64,000 nt of DNA from Streptomyces sp. NBC_00154. Its GTDB lineage: Bacteria; Actinomycetota; Actinomycetes; Streptomycetales; Streptomycetaceae. The stretch covers positions 7,384,501 to 7,448,500 of the forward strand of contig NZ_JAPEMI010000001.1 in NCBI RefSeq assembly GCF_026342835.1. The letters run 5' to 3'. The stretch's first letter is position 1. Each line of letters opens with the position of its first letter. The position numbers and the translations under genes were made by a program. The notes beneath the pieces were generated by a model. The model did no database searches. It worked only from the letters and a program-made list of their open reading frames with translations, and was not told the DNA's origin. Below, piece by piece: positions 43,320-51,564 of the stretch.

Positions 43320-44726
43320 GGCACCCCCCAGGTGCGGTGCCTGACCACCGGGCAGTCGGTTCTGGTGCGGCGACTGGAGACCGACGAGTGGTACGCCTCC
43401 GACCCGCAAACCGCCGAGAAGGCCCGCGAGGTGGGGGCCCATTCGCTCATGGTTGTGCCGCTGCGGGCCCGCGGGATCACCCTGGGGGTGGCCGTCTTCG
43501 GCCGCAACCGGGAATCTCAGCCATACGACGAGGGGGACATGGCCCTGGCCGAGGACTTCTCGTCCCGTGCCGCAGTGTGCGTGGACAACGCCCGCCGCTA
43601 CACCCGGGAGCACAACACCGCCCTGACCCTGCAGCGCAGCCTGCTGCCGCACGAGGTGCCCGACTACCCCGCCGTCGAGACCGCCCACCGGTATCTGCCC
43701 GCCGCCGCCCACGCCGGAGCCGGCGGGGACTGGTTCGACGTCCTGCCGCTGTCCGGAGCCCGCGTGGCCCTTGTCGTCGGGGACGTCACCGGCCACGGCC
43801 TGCACGCCGCGGCCGTCATGGGACGGCTGCGCACCGCCGTGCACACCCTGGCCGACCTGGACCTGGACCCCGACGAGATCCTCACCCAGCTCGACGACCT
43901 CGTCATCCGCCTTACCCAGGAGGACCCCGACTGTGAGGGCGCCACCTGTCTGTACGCCGTCTACGACCCCATCTCCCGCGTCTGCACTTTCGCCCGCGCA
44001 GGCCATCCTCCACCCGCTCTGGTGCAGCCCGACGGTGCAGTGGAGTTCTGCGAGGACATCCCGCCCGGCCCGCCCCTGGGCCTGGGCGGCCTGCCCTTCG
44101 AAACTGCCGAGCGCGAGCTCGCCGAGGGCACGCTCCTCGCGCTGTACACAGACGGACTCATCGAGGCCGCCGAACAGGATGCCGAAATCGGGCTCGAGCG
44201 GCTGGCACGCACCGTGGCCGACCCCAGCCGGTCGCTGGAGCAGCTGTGCGAGTCCGTGGAGACCTCCGTGGTGCCGGAGCGCCGATCCGACGACGCGGCC
44301 CTGCTCCTGGCCCGCACCCGTGCCCTCGCGGCAGACCGGGTCGCCTCCTGGGAGCTGCCGGCCGACCCGGCCCAGGTGGCCCAGGCCCGCGATCTCACCA
44401 CGCGTCAGCTTGCCGACTGGGACGCGGAACCGCTCGCCTTCACCACCGAACTCATCGTCAGCGAACTGGTCACCAACGCCATCCGGTACGCCCGCGGCCC
44501 CATCGCGCTGCGCCTCATCCGCGCCGAAGGCCTCATCTGTGAGGTTTCCGACGGCAGCCTCAGTGCTCCCCACCTGCGGCGGGCGCGCGTCCACGACGAG
44601 GGCGGCCGCGGCCTCTTCCTGGTGGCTCAGCTCGCCTCCCGTTGGGGCACCCGCTACGGCCGCGACGGCAAGACCATCTGGGCCGAACAGCCTCTTTCTC
44701 CTCTCGAAGTATCGAGTGGGCTGTGA
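43320..44726 (+). pseudogene. PAS-GAF-PP2C-ATPase regulator, C-terminal part
   Basis: This resumes GTPQVRCLTTGQSVLVRRLE, the rest of the GAF domain (LMVVPLRARGITLGVAVFGR). The PP2C domain follows (residues about 150-370 of this part): AGAGGDWFDVLPLSGARVAL (metal-site Asp), VTGHGLHAAAVMGRLR and ERRSDDAALLLARTRAL. Then a HATPase_c anti-sigma-type domain (LIVSELVTNAIRYARGP, DEGGRGLFLVAQLASRWG). An ATG inside the IS3 end at 43284 leaves this part open, so a truncated GAF-PP2C-ATPase protein could be made from IS-borne signals. Confidence 0.88.
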
Positions 44727-44859
44727 GAGGACGTTCATGTTACTGACATGCAGAAGGCCTATCCGAGGACCTGTCCGGGCTGAAGAGCATCCCTCTGGGC
44801 CGCGCCGCCGACGCATCCGAGCGAAACTTCCTGGTCTCGGTCGGCCACCTGTGTGTTGT

Positions 44860-45732
44860 TCAGTGGCCGATGCTGTCCAGTTCGGCCACATCATCGTCGG
44901 AGAGGGAGAGCCCGGCGCCTGCGATGTTCTCGCGCAGGTGGGCGGTGGACGAGGTACCGGGGATGAGCAGGATGTTCGGCGAGCGCTGCATCAGCCAGGC
45001 GAGCGCTACCGACATCGGCGTCGCCTCCAGGCGGCTCGCGACCTGCGAGAGGGCCTCGGACTGTAGCGGCGTGAAGCCTCCCAGGGGGAAGAACGGCACG
45101 TAGGCGATGCAGTCGGCGGCGAGGTGGTCCACGAGGTCGTCGTCGTGGCGGTGGGCGAGGTTGTACATGTTCTGTACGCAGACGATCGGGGCGATGCCGC
45201 GTGCCTCGGCGACCTGCTCCGAGGTGACATTGCTGACGCCGAGGTGGCGGATGAGACCCTCTCGCTGGAGGTCGACGAGCGTCTCGAATGCTTCGGTGAT
45301 CGAGCCGGGCTGGGGGCCCTCAGCGTCGCCCATGCGCATGTTGACCAGGTCGAGGGTCTCGACGCCGAGGGATCCGAGGTTCTCGTGGACCTGCTTGCGC
45401 AGGTCTTCAGGGCGCCGGGCCGCGGGCCAGCCGCCCTGTGCGTCGCGGGTCGCGCCCACCTTGGTGGCGATGAACAGCGAGTCCGGGTAGGGGTGCAGCG
45501 CTTCGCGGATCAGCTCATTCGTGATGCGCGGTCCGTAGGCGTCGCTGGTGTCGATGTGGGTGATCCCGAGGCTGACTGCCTCGCGTAGGACGGCCAGGGC
45601 GCCGTCGTGGTCGGCGGGCGGCCCCATGACCCACGGGCCGGCGAGCTGCATCGCGCCGTAGCCGAACCGGGTGACGGTCGAGTCACCCAGCGTCCAGGTT
45701 CCGCCCGGAAGAGGTGTGGAGGACGTGTTCAT
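44860..45732 (-). CDS. Aldo/keto reductase
   Basis: A 290-residue NADPH-dependent oxidoreductase with the (beta/alpha)8 barrel. GITHIDTSDAYGPRITNELI gives the catalytic Asp and Tyr, and SLFIATKVGATR gives the Lys. Where many relatives have catalytic His the sequence is LDLVNMRMGD. The NADPH end is IPGTSSTAHLRENI. ATG 45732 has AAAGG upstream. It is divergent from an HxlR-type regulator at 45864, and an inverted repeat lies between them, indicating specific control. The substrate is unknown. Confidence 0.95.
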   Translation of the reverse strand: MNTSSTPLPGGTWTLGDSTVTRFGYGAMQLAGPWVMGPPADHDGALAVLREAVSLGITHIDTSDAYGPRITNELIREALHPYPDSLFIATKVGATRDAQGGWPAARRPEDLRKQVHENLGSLGVETLDLVNMRMGDAEGPQPGSITEAFETLVDLQREGLIRHLGVSNVTSEQVAEARGIAPIVCVQNMYNLAHRHDDDLVDHLAADCIAYVPFFPLGGFTPLQSEALSQVASRLEATPMSVALAWLMQRSPNILLIPGTSSTAHLRENIAGAGLSLSDDDVAELDSIGH

Positions 45733-45797
45733 TGCAGTGCCTTTCGCTTCTTGCCAGGGGTGGTGTCCCCGGCCCGCTTGGACCAGTGTCGGAGGCA

Positions 45798-45816
45798 TAC
45801 TTCCTTTCGGGAAGTA
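45798..45816. promoter_or_regulatory. Inverted repeat between the aldo/keto reductase and HxlR genes
   Basis: TACTTCCTTTCGGGAAGTA has 7-bp arms (TACTTCC/GGAAGTA) around five bases. It is in the divergent gap and is a typical HxlR-type operator shape. Confidence 0.6.
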
Positions 45817-45863
45817 GGCACCCAAAAGTGTGTAACTAACCCAGAGGGTGAGAGGCGAGATCA

Positions 45864-46298
45864 GTGACGACGACGAAGGCCGACAAGAAGGCCCAGGCCA
45901 AGGCGGAGTACAACGCGTTCCTGGCGGTGTGTCCCAGCCGTCAGCTCCTCGACCGGATCTCAGACAAGTGGGTCGTCCTGATCCTGTGCGCACTGGGCGG
46001 TGACGCGTCCGAACAGCCCGGCGCATCGCACGCCCCGAAGGCGATGCGCTACTCCGAGCTCGCCCGGCTACTGGCCGGCGTCAGCCAGAAGATGCTGACC
46101 CAAACCCTACGAGCCCTCGAACGCGACGGCTTGCTCATCCGCACCGTGACACCCACGGTCCCCGTCACCGTCACCTACGAGCTGACTGACCTCGGCCTCT
46201 CACTCCACCACCTGACACGCGGGCTCAGACAGTGGGCGCAGACCCACATGGACCAAGTATTCGCCAACCGCGAGAAGCACGACGCACGAGCTTCCTAG
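45864..46298 (+). CDS. HxlR-family transcription regulator
   Basis: A 144-residue winged-helix protein. A Lys/Ala-rich start leads to FLAVCPSRQLLDRISDKWVV (family Cys and the 'SxKWxxLIL' helix), then YSELARLLAGVSQKMLTQTL (recognition helix), DGLLIRTVTPTVPVTVTYEL (wing) and LTDLGLSLHHLTRGLRQWAQ. It starts at GTG 45864. It is divergent from the aldo/keto reductase, with a palindrome between them, and probably controls it, perhaps in response to a reactive aldehyde. Confidence 0.93.
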   Translation: MTTTKADKKAQAKAEYNAFLAVCPSRQLLDRISDKWVVLILCALGGDASEQPGASHAPKAMRYSELARLLAGVSQKMLTQTLRALERDGLLIRTVTPTVPVTVTYELTDLGLSLHHLTRGLRQWAQTHMDQVFANREKHDARAS

Positions 46299-46589
46299 CG
46301 CGGATCGAGCCGCCATTTCCGGACCGGACGCCGCGACCGGGCCTGCGGCCGGAACAACGAGCGGCTGATCCAACCGAAACCGCCCAGCTGGGCGTTGCCG
46401 GAGCCGGCGAAGCTGCCAGGCCGGCCGGCGGGCATCCGCAGTGGTGGCCGCCCGCTTCCATCGTGCAGTTGAGGTACTCCACAACGCCGCCGTCGGACGC
46501 TTTCACCGGGACACGGCCCGGACGCCGCAAGGATGCGGCCGGTGCGCGCGCCGATTCGTAGCTCTCCGGCACACGCGACCCGGGCCCGG

Positions 46590-47340
46590 ATCCTGGCGGG
46601 AGATTGCGCTGGGCGGCTTTCCACGTGTCCCAGTTTGCCGTGGACGGCAGATTCACCTTCTGCTGCGCGCCGCCGTCCACGGAGAGGGTCAAGGTACGGG
46701 TCTGGGTCTGACCGTCGCGTCGAGGGAATTGGCGTACCGCAGATCGAACTGGTAAACGCCTGCGCTACTGACATCGATGTCAGCGGACACCGAGCTTCCG
46801 GCGCTCTCGAATCCGGCGGCGAAGCCGGTCCCGGTGTATCCCCTGTGATCGGACGCCACGGAGACCCCGCCGGCCCACAGGTTCTCGGCCTCGCACAAGG
46901 ACCCGAGCGCACAGCTCAGGTGCTGCCAGGGGGTGGCGGTCACCGGAGTGCCGCCGGCCGCCAGTTGCACCGAGAGATTCCGCGCGTCGAACTGCCCCGA
47001 GCCGACCTTGTACCGCAGGGTCATGGCGCTCGTCGTGATGGAGAGCCAGCCGCCGGACGTCTTGGCGGTGTACGCGGCCGGGGTGAACCCGTCGCGGCCG
47101 ATTGCGTTGAACGTCGGGTCGTCGGTGATTTTCCTGTCGCCCGCGTACTCGGTGCGTATCAGCGTCGGCGAGAGGATCTCGAAACGCGCATCGCCGGCCG
47201 AGACGGTCGGTATCCGGTGATTCTGTGCTCCGCCTGCCGATGCGGGACCGACGCCGGCCACCATCGTCATGGCGGCCACGGTGCTCAGGACGGCGGCAAG
47301 ACTGATCTGCCCTCGAAGGGATCGCGACCGTCGCCTCGTT
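46590..47340 (-). pseudogene. Secreted glycoside hydrolase (GH31/CBM35-like) fragment
   Basis: The minus strand has a signal-like stretch (RGQISLAAVLSTVAAMTMVA, then GVGPASAGGAQN), a beta-rich N-terminal domain (FEILSPTLIRTEYAGDRKIT, then DPTFNAIGRDGF) and a CBM-like segment (SSAGVYQFDLRYANSLDA). A frameshift then leads to TLSVDGGAQQKVNLPSTANW and DTWKAAQRNLPPGSG. These match the start of GH31-type alpha-glucosidases fused to a CBM35-like unit. The catalytic barrel is absent and no start codon lies before the signal peptide. Dead at both ends. Confidence 0.55.
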
Positions 47341-47547
47341 GGTAACGGCCTCGTGTGCGACTCCGTATCTCACGTCGGCCGGTCGGCTCGTCCACGCCGC
47401 GCCGGTCGTTCTTCCATCGTTGGAAATCATTCAAGTCGCATGACAGCACGCTCGCAGCGTGATGTCTATGAGGAGGATTCGCAACGTTGAACGGCGCCTG
47501 GACGAAGAGGCTGCAGTCACACGAGACCGAGCGATGGGTCAGCCGCA

Positions 47548-48042
47548 GTGTGCTGGAAGCGCTATGCCGTGGCGCAGGCAGGCGGCGAGTCCGAGGATCA
47601 GTCAGCGTGGGTCGGGCTGACCGACCTTGGTGGGACGAGTGGTGGCCGTCTGGATGACGCAGTCCTCGTTGTCATCGCCACCCACATCGACCGGCTGCGC
47701 TCCCGTGATCCTCATGGGCCGGTGTGGTGGCGCTTCGGTTGCAGCCAGTGGCAGCAGATCACCGACGCTCTCACCAGCATGGGAAAGGAAGACGCGTGCG
47801 AGGTGCGCAAGGAGCGGCGCCGTCAGGAGCGCGAGGCCGCCCGTGCTCTGAGGCCGCAGGGGCGCGAGGAACCGGCCCGGCTGGGCGGGGCCCTGTGGTC
47901 CTGGGGCGGCCGGGGGTGTGGCGGTCAGGAATGCGGGCGCCGGCGGGTTCCCGGTCTGTTCGTAATCGGAGTGGGGAGCTCTGAGCTGCTGGGGTTCCGA
48001 TGGGTCTTGTGGGGTACGCGGCGCTTACAGCTTGTTCGATGA
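47548..48042 (+). CDS. Unknown protein, doubtful
   Basis: The middle of this frame (DDAVLVVIATHIDRLRSRDP, then WWRFGCSQWQQITDALTSMG) looks protein-like, followed by an Arg/Glu-rich helix (EVRKERRRQEREAARALRPQ). The two ends are low in complexity, and a different frame beginning near 47487 (NGAWTKRLQSHETERWVSRS) reads better just upstream. One gene with a frameshift near 47570 is possible. I do not recognise a family. Confidence 0.3.
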   Translation: MCWKRYAVAQAGGESEDQSAWVGLTDLGGTSGGRLDDAVLVVIATHIDRLRSRDPHGPVWWRFGCSQWQQITDALTSMGKEDACEVRKERRRQEREAARALRPQGREEPARLGGALWSWGGRGCGGQECGRRRVPGLFVIGVGSSELLGFRWVLWGTRRLQLVR

Positions 48043-48054
48043 AGTGGAGGCGTC

Positions 48055-48225
48055 ATGGCGGAGAAAGCGGAGGGACAGCAGACCTGTAAGGCGTGTGGCA
48101 CGCCTGCGGGGGAGGGGGAGTTGTGTGAGCACTGTGGGAAGGTGCTGGAGTTGTCGGATCGGCGTGGAGTGGTTGAGGACGAGGGGGCCGCTGAGCGGCG
48201 TGTTTTTGAAGGAAGGGACGGCTAG
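48055..48225 (+). CDS. Small zinc-ribbon protein
   Basis: A 56-residue protein with two C-x2-C knuckles, TCKACGTP (residues 10-17) and LCEHCGK (23-29), followed by an acidic tail with RRVFEGRDG at the end. This is a minimal zinc ribbon. ATG 48055 has GGAGG five bases upstream, and the stop is at 48225. It precedes another small unknown gene by 120 bp. Tiny zinc ribbons of this kind occur in many streptomycetes without known function. Confidence 0.65.
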   Translation: MAEKAEGQQTCKACGTPAGEGELCEHCGKVLELSDRRGVVEDEGAAERRVFEGRDG

Positions 48226-48345
48226 GCGGTGCAAGTGCCGGCCAAGGCACGTGTGCTGACTGGCTGTCACTCCGGAGAGTGACCACAGCCCCTCATCAGG
48301 CCGGATGCACCCTGTATGGCAGGGGCGTCCGTGTAAGGAGTTCCT

Positions 48346-48663
48346 GTGACCACCTATGTCATCACTGTTCCCGGTACGTTCGTCCACGGCGTCACCGATG
48401 CCTCACGCACCGCTATGGAACGCAGGCTGCGCCCTCGGGATCCGAAGAACACCGACCTGGGGGAGAGTGAGGAGTTGAACCTTCTGACGGTCGGTGAGGG
48501 AAGTACGTTTTCCGTCAGGATCGAAGTCGAGGCCGACAGTCGGGCGGGCGCCGAGGCGGAGGCAGTACGTCTGGTTTCCAGCGCGCTCAGGGATAGCGGC
48601 TTCTCACAGGACGATGCCCCACTGGGGCCGGTCGCCGTGACGGGCATCGACCGCGAATTCTGA
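48346..48663 (+). CDS. Small unknown protein
   Basis: A 105-residue soluble protein with an alternating strand/helix pattern: TTYVITVPGTFVHGVTDASR, then NLLTVGEGSTFSVRIEVEAD and GAEAEAVRLVSSALRDSGFS, closing GPVAVTGIDREF. It reads like a single small alpha/beta domain. GTG 48346 has AAGGAG upstream. It lies 120 bp after the zinc-ribbon gene and may share its transcript. Family not recognised. Confidence 0.6.
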   Translation: MTTYVITVPGTFVHGVTDASRTAMERRLRPRDPKNTDLGESEELNLLTVGEGSTFSVRIEVEADSRAGAEAEAVRLVSSALRDSGFSQDDAPLGPVAVTGIDREF

Positions 48664-49032
48664 CCACAGGCACCCGGGGTTGATGGTCTGCGGGGTCTTG
48701 TCGGCGGTATTTCGGCTGTGCGATGTCAGCCACGCGTGTGGCCGAGCGATGTAGTCGGCCCGTCCGGCCAACAGCTCGTTTCGGAATGTCGTTCGACAGA
48801 GATGTCGGAAGCCCACGTGGAACAACCGTTTCGAGCATGGACGGGGGTGAGGCAGTATGGGGCGGGCTTCGGCTGCGGGAGGGCCGCACGCGCCAACAGC
48901 GCGTGACCTTGTGATCGATCACATCGATGCTCTCAACGCCGTTGGTGAGGCCATGAGGGTGGCGATCGCCCCGTTTGAACAGCCAGCGGGACGTGCTCGG
49001 CCCGGTCCGTTCGCACCGGATCAGCCGGAACG
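48664..49032. other. Gap, nothing recognised
   Basis: A minus-strand fragment near 48700-48780 (ADYIARPHAWLTSHSRNTAD) looks weakly protein-like but has no context. Confidence 0.35.
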
Positions 49033-49297
49033 GTGAGATCGGCACCTACTCCCTACCGGGTCGACGGAGCAGGCTGCAGCTTCACCAGCCACAACGGCAC
49101 GGAGATTGACGTGGACTTCGCGGCCGACGGGACGGAGATCTTCGACCTCTGGCGGCTGCGCTGCTATGGGCGGAGTTGGCCTCAGCCTCATAACCCCACG
49201 TATGGACCTGCGGTCCGCAGTGGAGTCGCTGAAGCCCCTGCTGGCCGACGTACGCCCGGGGTGGTTCAGCGTGACCGAAGCCAAGGCTTCAGCATGA
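49033..49297 (+). pseudogene. Small unknown gene with a frameshift (DUF6896-like)
   Basis: The start reads SAPTPYRVDGAGCSFTSHNG, then TEIDVDFAADGTEIFDLWRL, resembling DUF6896-type proteins ('D-W-D...FDxWRL'). The frame is lost near 49170; the next frame continues SLITPRMDLRSAVESLKPLL and GWFSVTEAKASA to a stop at 49297. Joined length is about 88 residues. Family match is tentative. Confidence 0.4.
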
Positions 49298-49348
49298 GAC
49301 CGGCGTGTCGGGTGGCTGTCGGCGGCCCTGACGAGCAGAGTCCGCGGG

Positions 49349-49525
49349 GTGTCCGATGAGCTTGTGTCCGATGACCTCTGGGAGCGCATAGCCCCGCTGC
49401 TGCCGAAGCCACCCGAGCGAGGTGCCGGCGCGCTGGTCGGCTCCGGGTGCCTCACCGCGTGGCGCCGGCCGGAATCGTCTACGCCCTCCGCAAGGGTGTT
49501 GCCCGGAGAGACGTCCGTCCGGGGC
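49349..49525 (+). pseudogene. IS5-type transposase N-terminal scrap
   Basis: SDELVSDDLWERIAPLLPKP is the classic opening of IS5-group transposases. After a frameshift, HRVAPAGIVYALRKGVARRD matches the next block ('HRxALxGIxYVLRxGxxWRDVP'). Nothing of the catalytic core remains. Confidence 0.6.
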
Positions 49526-49672
49526 GGCCACCGACGACACCACTTCGCGCCTGGCCCCGGGCAACCGGACACTCAACTGCCCACCGGGACCCGGCCCGTC
49601 ACACCACCCCTACCCCTGTGACGGATAGCATCACATGTCCCTGCCCCCCACCCATGCCCCATGGAGTCCCCC

Positions 49673-50650
49673 ATGAACCGCACCCCTGGCCTCCCCCTCT
49701 CCCGCCGCGGCCTCATACGCACTGGCGCCGGCGCCTCGCTTGCCGCGCTCGGGCTCGGCGTCGGTGCGCAGACCGCCTCCGCCGCGGTGGCCACCACCAA
49801 GCGGTTCGATCTCACGCAGCCGTCGTACGACCTGTTCCGGTCCAAGGACACGCACGGTGCGCGGGTCCAGCAGAGCTTCGCCTTCGACTGGGTGAACAAG
49901 TTCCTGTTCGTGGCAACCAAGCGGACTGACAGCGCCGAGTCCGCCGGTGACCTGTGCATCAACAAGATGGACTTCGACGGGAACTACATCTCGTACATGC
50001 ACCTCAATGGCTTCGGCCACGGCGTCGCCTTCGCCGCGCTGCCGAGCGGTTCCGGCACCGACCTGTGGATCGAGTGCGCCGCGAACGGCAACGGGTACGG
50101 CACCGCGCTCACCCCCATCCGTTACACCGCCAACACCACCCTGGGCTCGCCGGCTGCCTCGGCCGCCTACCGGCCGATCTCCGGGGCCACCGAGTACACC
50201 TGCTCCGTCGACCCGGTCTACCAGCGCATGATCGTGCGCTACAACACCAGCGCCGGCAAGCGCATCGCCGTGTACCCCCTCTCCGCCTTCCAGACGGGCA
50301 GCTTCGGGTCGCCGCTGGTCGACTTCCAGCAGCCGACGATCTCCGGCACTCCGCAGGGCTACACCCTCTACGGCTCGTACATGTACTACCTGACGGGTGA
50401 CGCGTACCCCGGCGACGGCACCCCCACCGGCGACGGCAACTCCTACGTCACCAGCATCGACATCAACACGGGCACCGTGGAGCAGGGCCCCGTCCTCACC
50501 AAGGCCGGCTCCACTCTCCAATACCGAGAGCCCGAGGGCCTGGCGATCTACCGCACCGACGCCGGCGAGGCCCGCCTCTTCATCGGCTTCGCCACCGGCG
50601 TGGAGGGCGACCGGCGCTCCAGCATCTTCTACAAGAACGCGCTGGTCTGA
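49673..50650 (+). CDS. Tat-exported TagC-like beta-propeller protein
   Basis: A 325-residue secreted protein. The signal has SRRGLIRTGAGASLAALGLG (Tat-type SRRG-L-I with a mild hydrophobic core) and a cleavage region QTASA. The mature part is a repeat-rich beta structure: SFAFDWVNKFLFVATKRTDS, HLNGFGHGVAFAALPSGSGT, TEYTCSVDPVYQRMIVRYNT and EPEGLAIYRTDAGEARLFIG. This matches proteins labelled teichoic acid biosynthesis protein C or phage-RBP-like propellers in Streptomyces. No wall-synthesis genes are nearby. ATG 49673 follows GGAG. A terminator follows at 50660. Confidence 0.8.
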   Translation: MNRTPGLPLSRRGLIRTGAGASLAALGLGVGAQTASAAVATTKRFDLTQPSYDLFRSKDTHGARVQQSFAFDWVNKFLFVATKRTDSAESAGDLCINKMDFDGNYISYMHLNGFGHGVAFAALPSGSGTDLWIECAANGNGYGTALTPIRYTANTTLGSPAASAAYRPISGATEYTCSVDPVYQRMIVRYNTSAGKRIAVYPLSAFQTGSFGSPLVDFQQPTISGTPQGYTLYGSYMYYLTGDAYPGDGTPTGDGNSYVTSIDINTGTVEQGPVLTKAGSTLQYREPEGLAIYRTDAGEARLFIGFATGVEGDRRSSIFYKNALV

Positions 50651-50659
50651 GCAGTGTCC

Positions 50660-50688
50660 GCCCGGCGGCCGGTCGCCTGCCGCCGGGC
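50660..50688 (+). terminator. Terminator after the TagC-like gene
   Basis: GCCCGGCGGC and GCCGCCGGGC form a perfect 10-bp stem with a nine-base loop, starting nine bases after the stop codon. Confidence 0.8.
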
Positions 50689-50899
50689 ACCAACCCCCGG
50701 TCAGACATCCCGGGCGACCGGCAGTCGTCCGAATATCTCCGTCGCGGCACCCGACGACACCGGACCTGACAACCCACTTTGCTCCTCACGGTGACGCGGA
50801 CCCGACGTGACAGGGCAGAGCGCGAACGAGGGGCGCTCGAAGCACCGGGACGCGTCCCCGACAACCGTGAACGACGGCTGTGACCAGTAGACCGCCGAC

Positions 50900-51165
50900 C
50901 GTCACCGCTCGACCCCCACCGTCCACCCTGGGTCTCGGCCGAAACCATCTTCACCAACAACGACGCCGTGCCCCGCACCTTCTGGCTGGGCGGCGTACTC
51001 GACCACGACGGGGCAGGCCAGCGCAGCGGGGTAGCCGGACACGGCACCATCACCGCGTCCGCCCCCGCGGACTTCACCCCGGCTCAACCGTGGATCGGCA
51101 TGACCGGTTCGGATGCCCAGACGTACGGCCTGCTCTACAACGAGCCCGGCTTCACCGTGCCGTGA
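50900..51165 (+). pseudogene. C-terminal fragment of an unknown beta-rich protein
   Basis: An open frame without a credible start reads WVSAETIFTNNDAVPRTFWL, then GGVLDHDGAGQRSGVAGHGT and ends PWIGMTGSDAQTYGLLYNEP to a stop at 51165. It is Gly/Thr-rich and strand-like, as in secreted proteins. The 5' part is missing or out of frame. Family not recognised. Confidence 0.35.
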
Positions 51166-51412
51166 TCTTGTCAGCGTAAGGGCCACCCTGATCAGTGCCT
51201 TGGGCCTGAAGCAACGGCCGGCACGCAGGAGGGAGGGCCAGTAGTCCGAAGAGCACGCGGACGCCGTGCCCTGGGTTCCGCCGGATCTCTGCGTGTGTGC
51301 CGTGAGCGATCGTTCGTCACCGGGAGACTCCGGCGCGGCTCGACGGTTTCGCGCGGAATCGCGTGCGGCCTCTGGACAACGACGCCCCATGCGGCCACGA
51401 TGATGGCGACTC

Positions 51413-51423
51413 CATACGGTATG
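51413..51423. promoter_or_regulatory. GntR-type palindrome before frc
   Basis: CATACGGTATG, a perfect 11-bp palindrome followed by CAAT (full right half GTATGCAAT). It lies 141 bp before the frc start. The same motif recurs at 53839, 56295 and 63640 and in variant form at 57944 and 58087. Confidence 0.75.
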
Positions 51424-51564
51424 CAATCTACAGTGTGTGGTTGTGCAGGCGTGATGACTGCCGTCGTCGCGCAGGATGTGCGCGTGGGGGGCCGGCCCCC
51501 CACGCGACCGTGTTCCTCTCTAGCCAACCCGACGACATGACGCATCAGCGAGGTGAGGACGGCC

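Noticed and set aside
43317..44894. A 525-codon antisense frame opposite the GAF-PP2C-ATPase part
   Set aside because: GC-rich antisense shadow; all conserved motifs are on the other strand.
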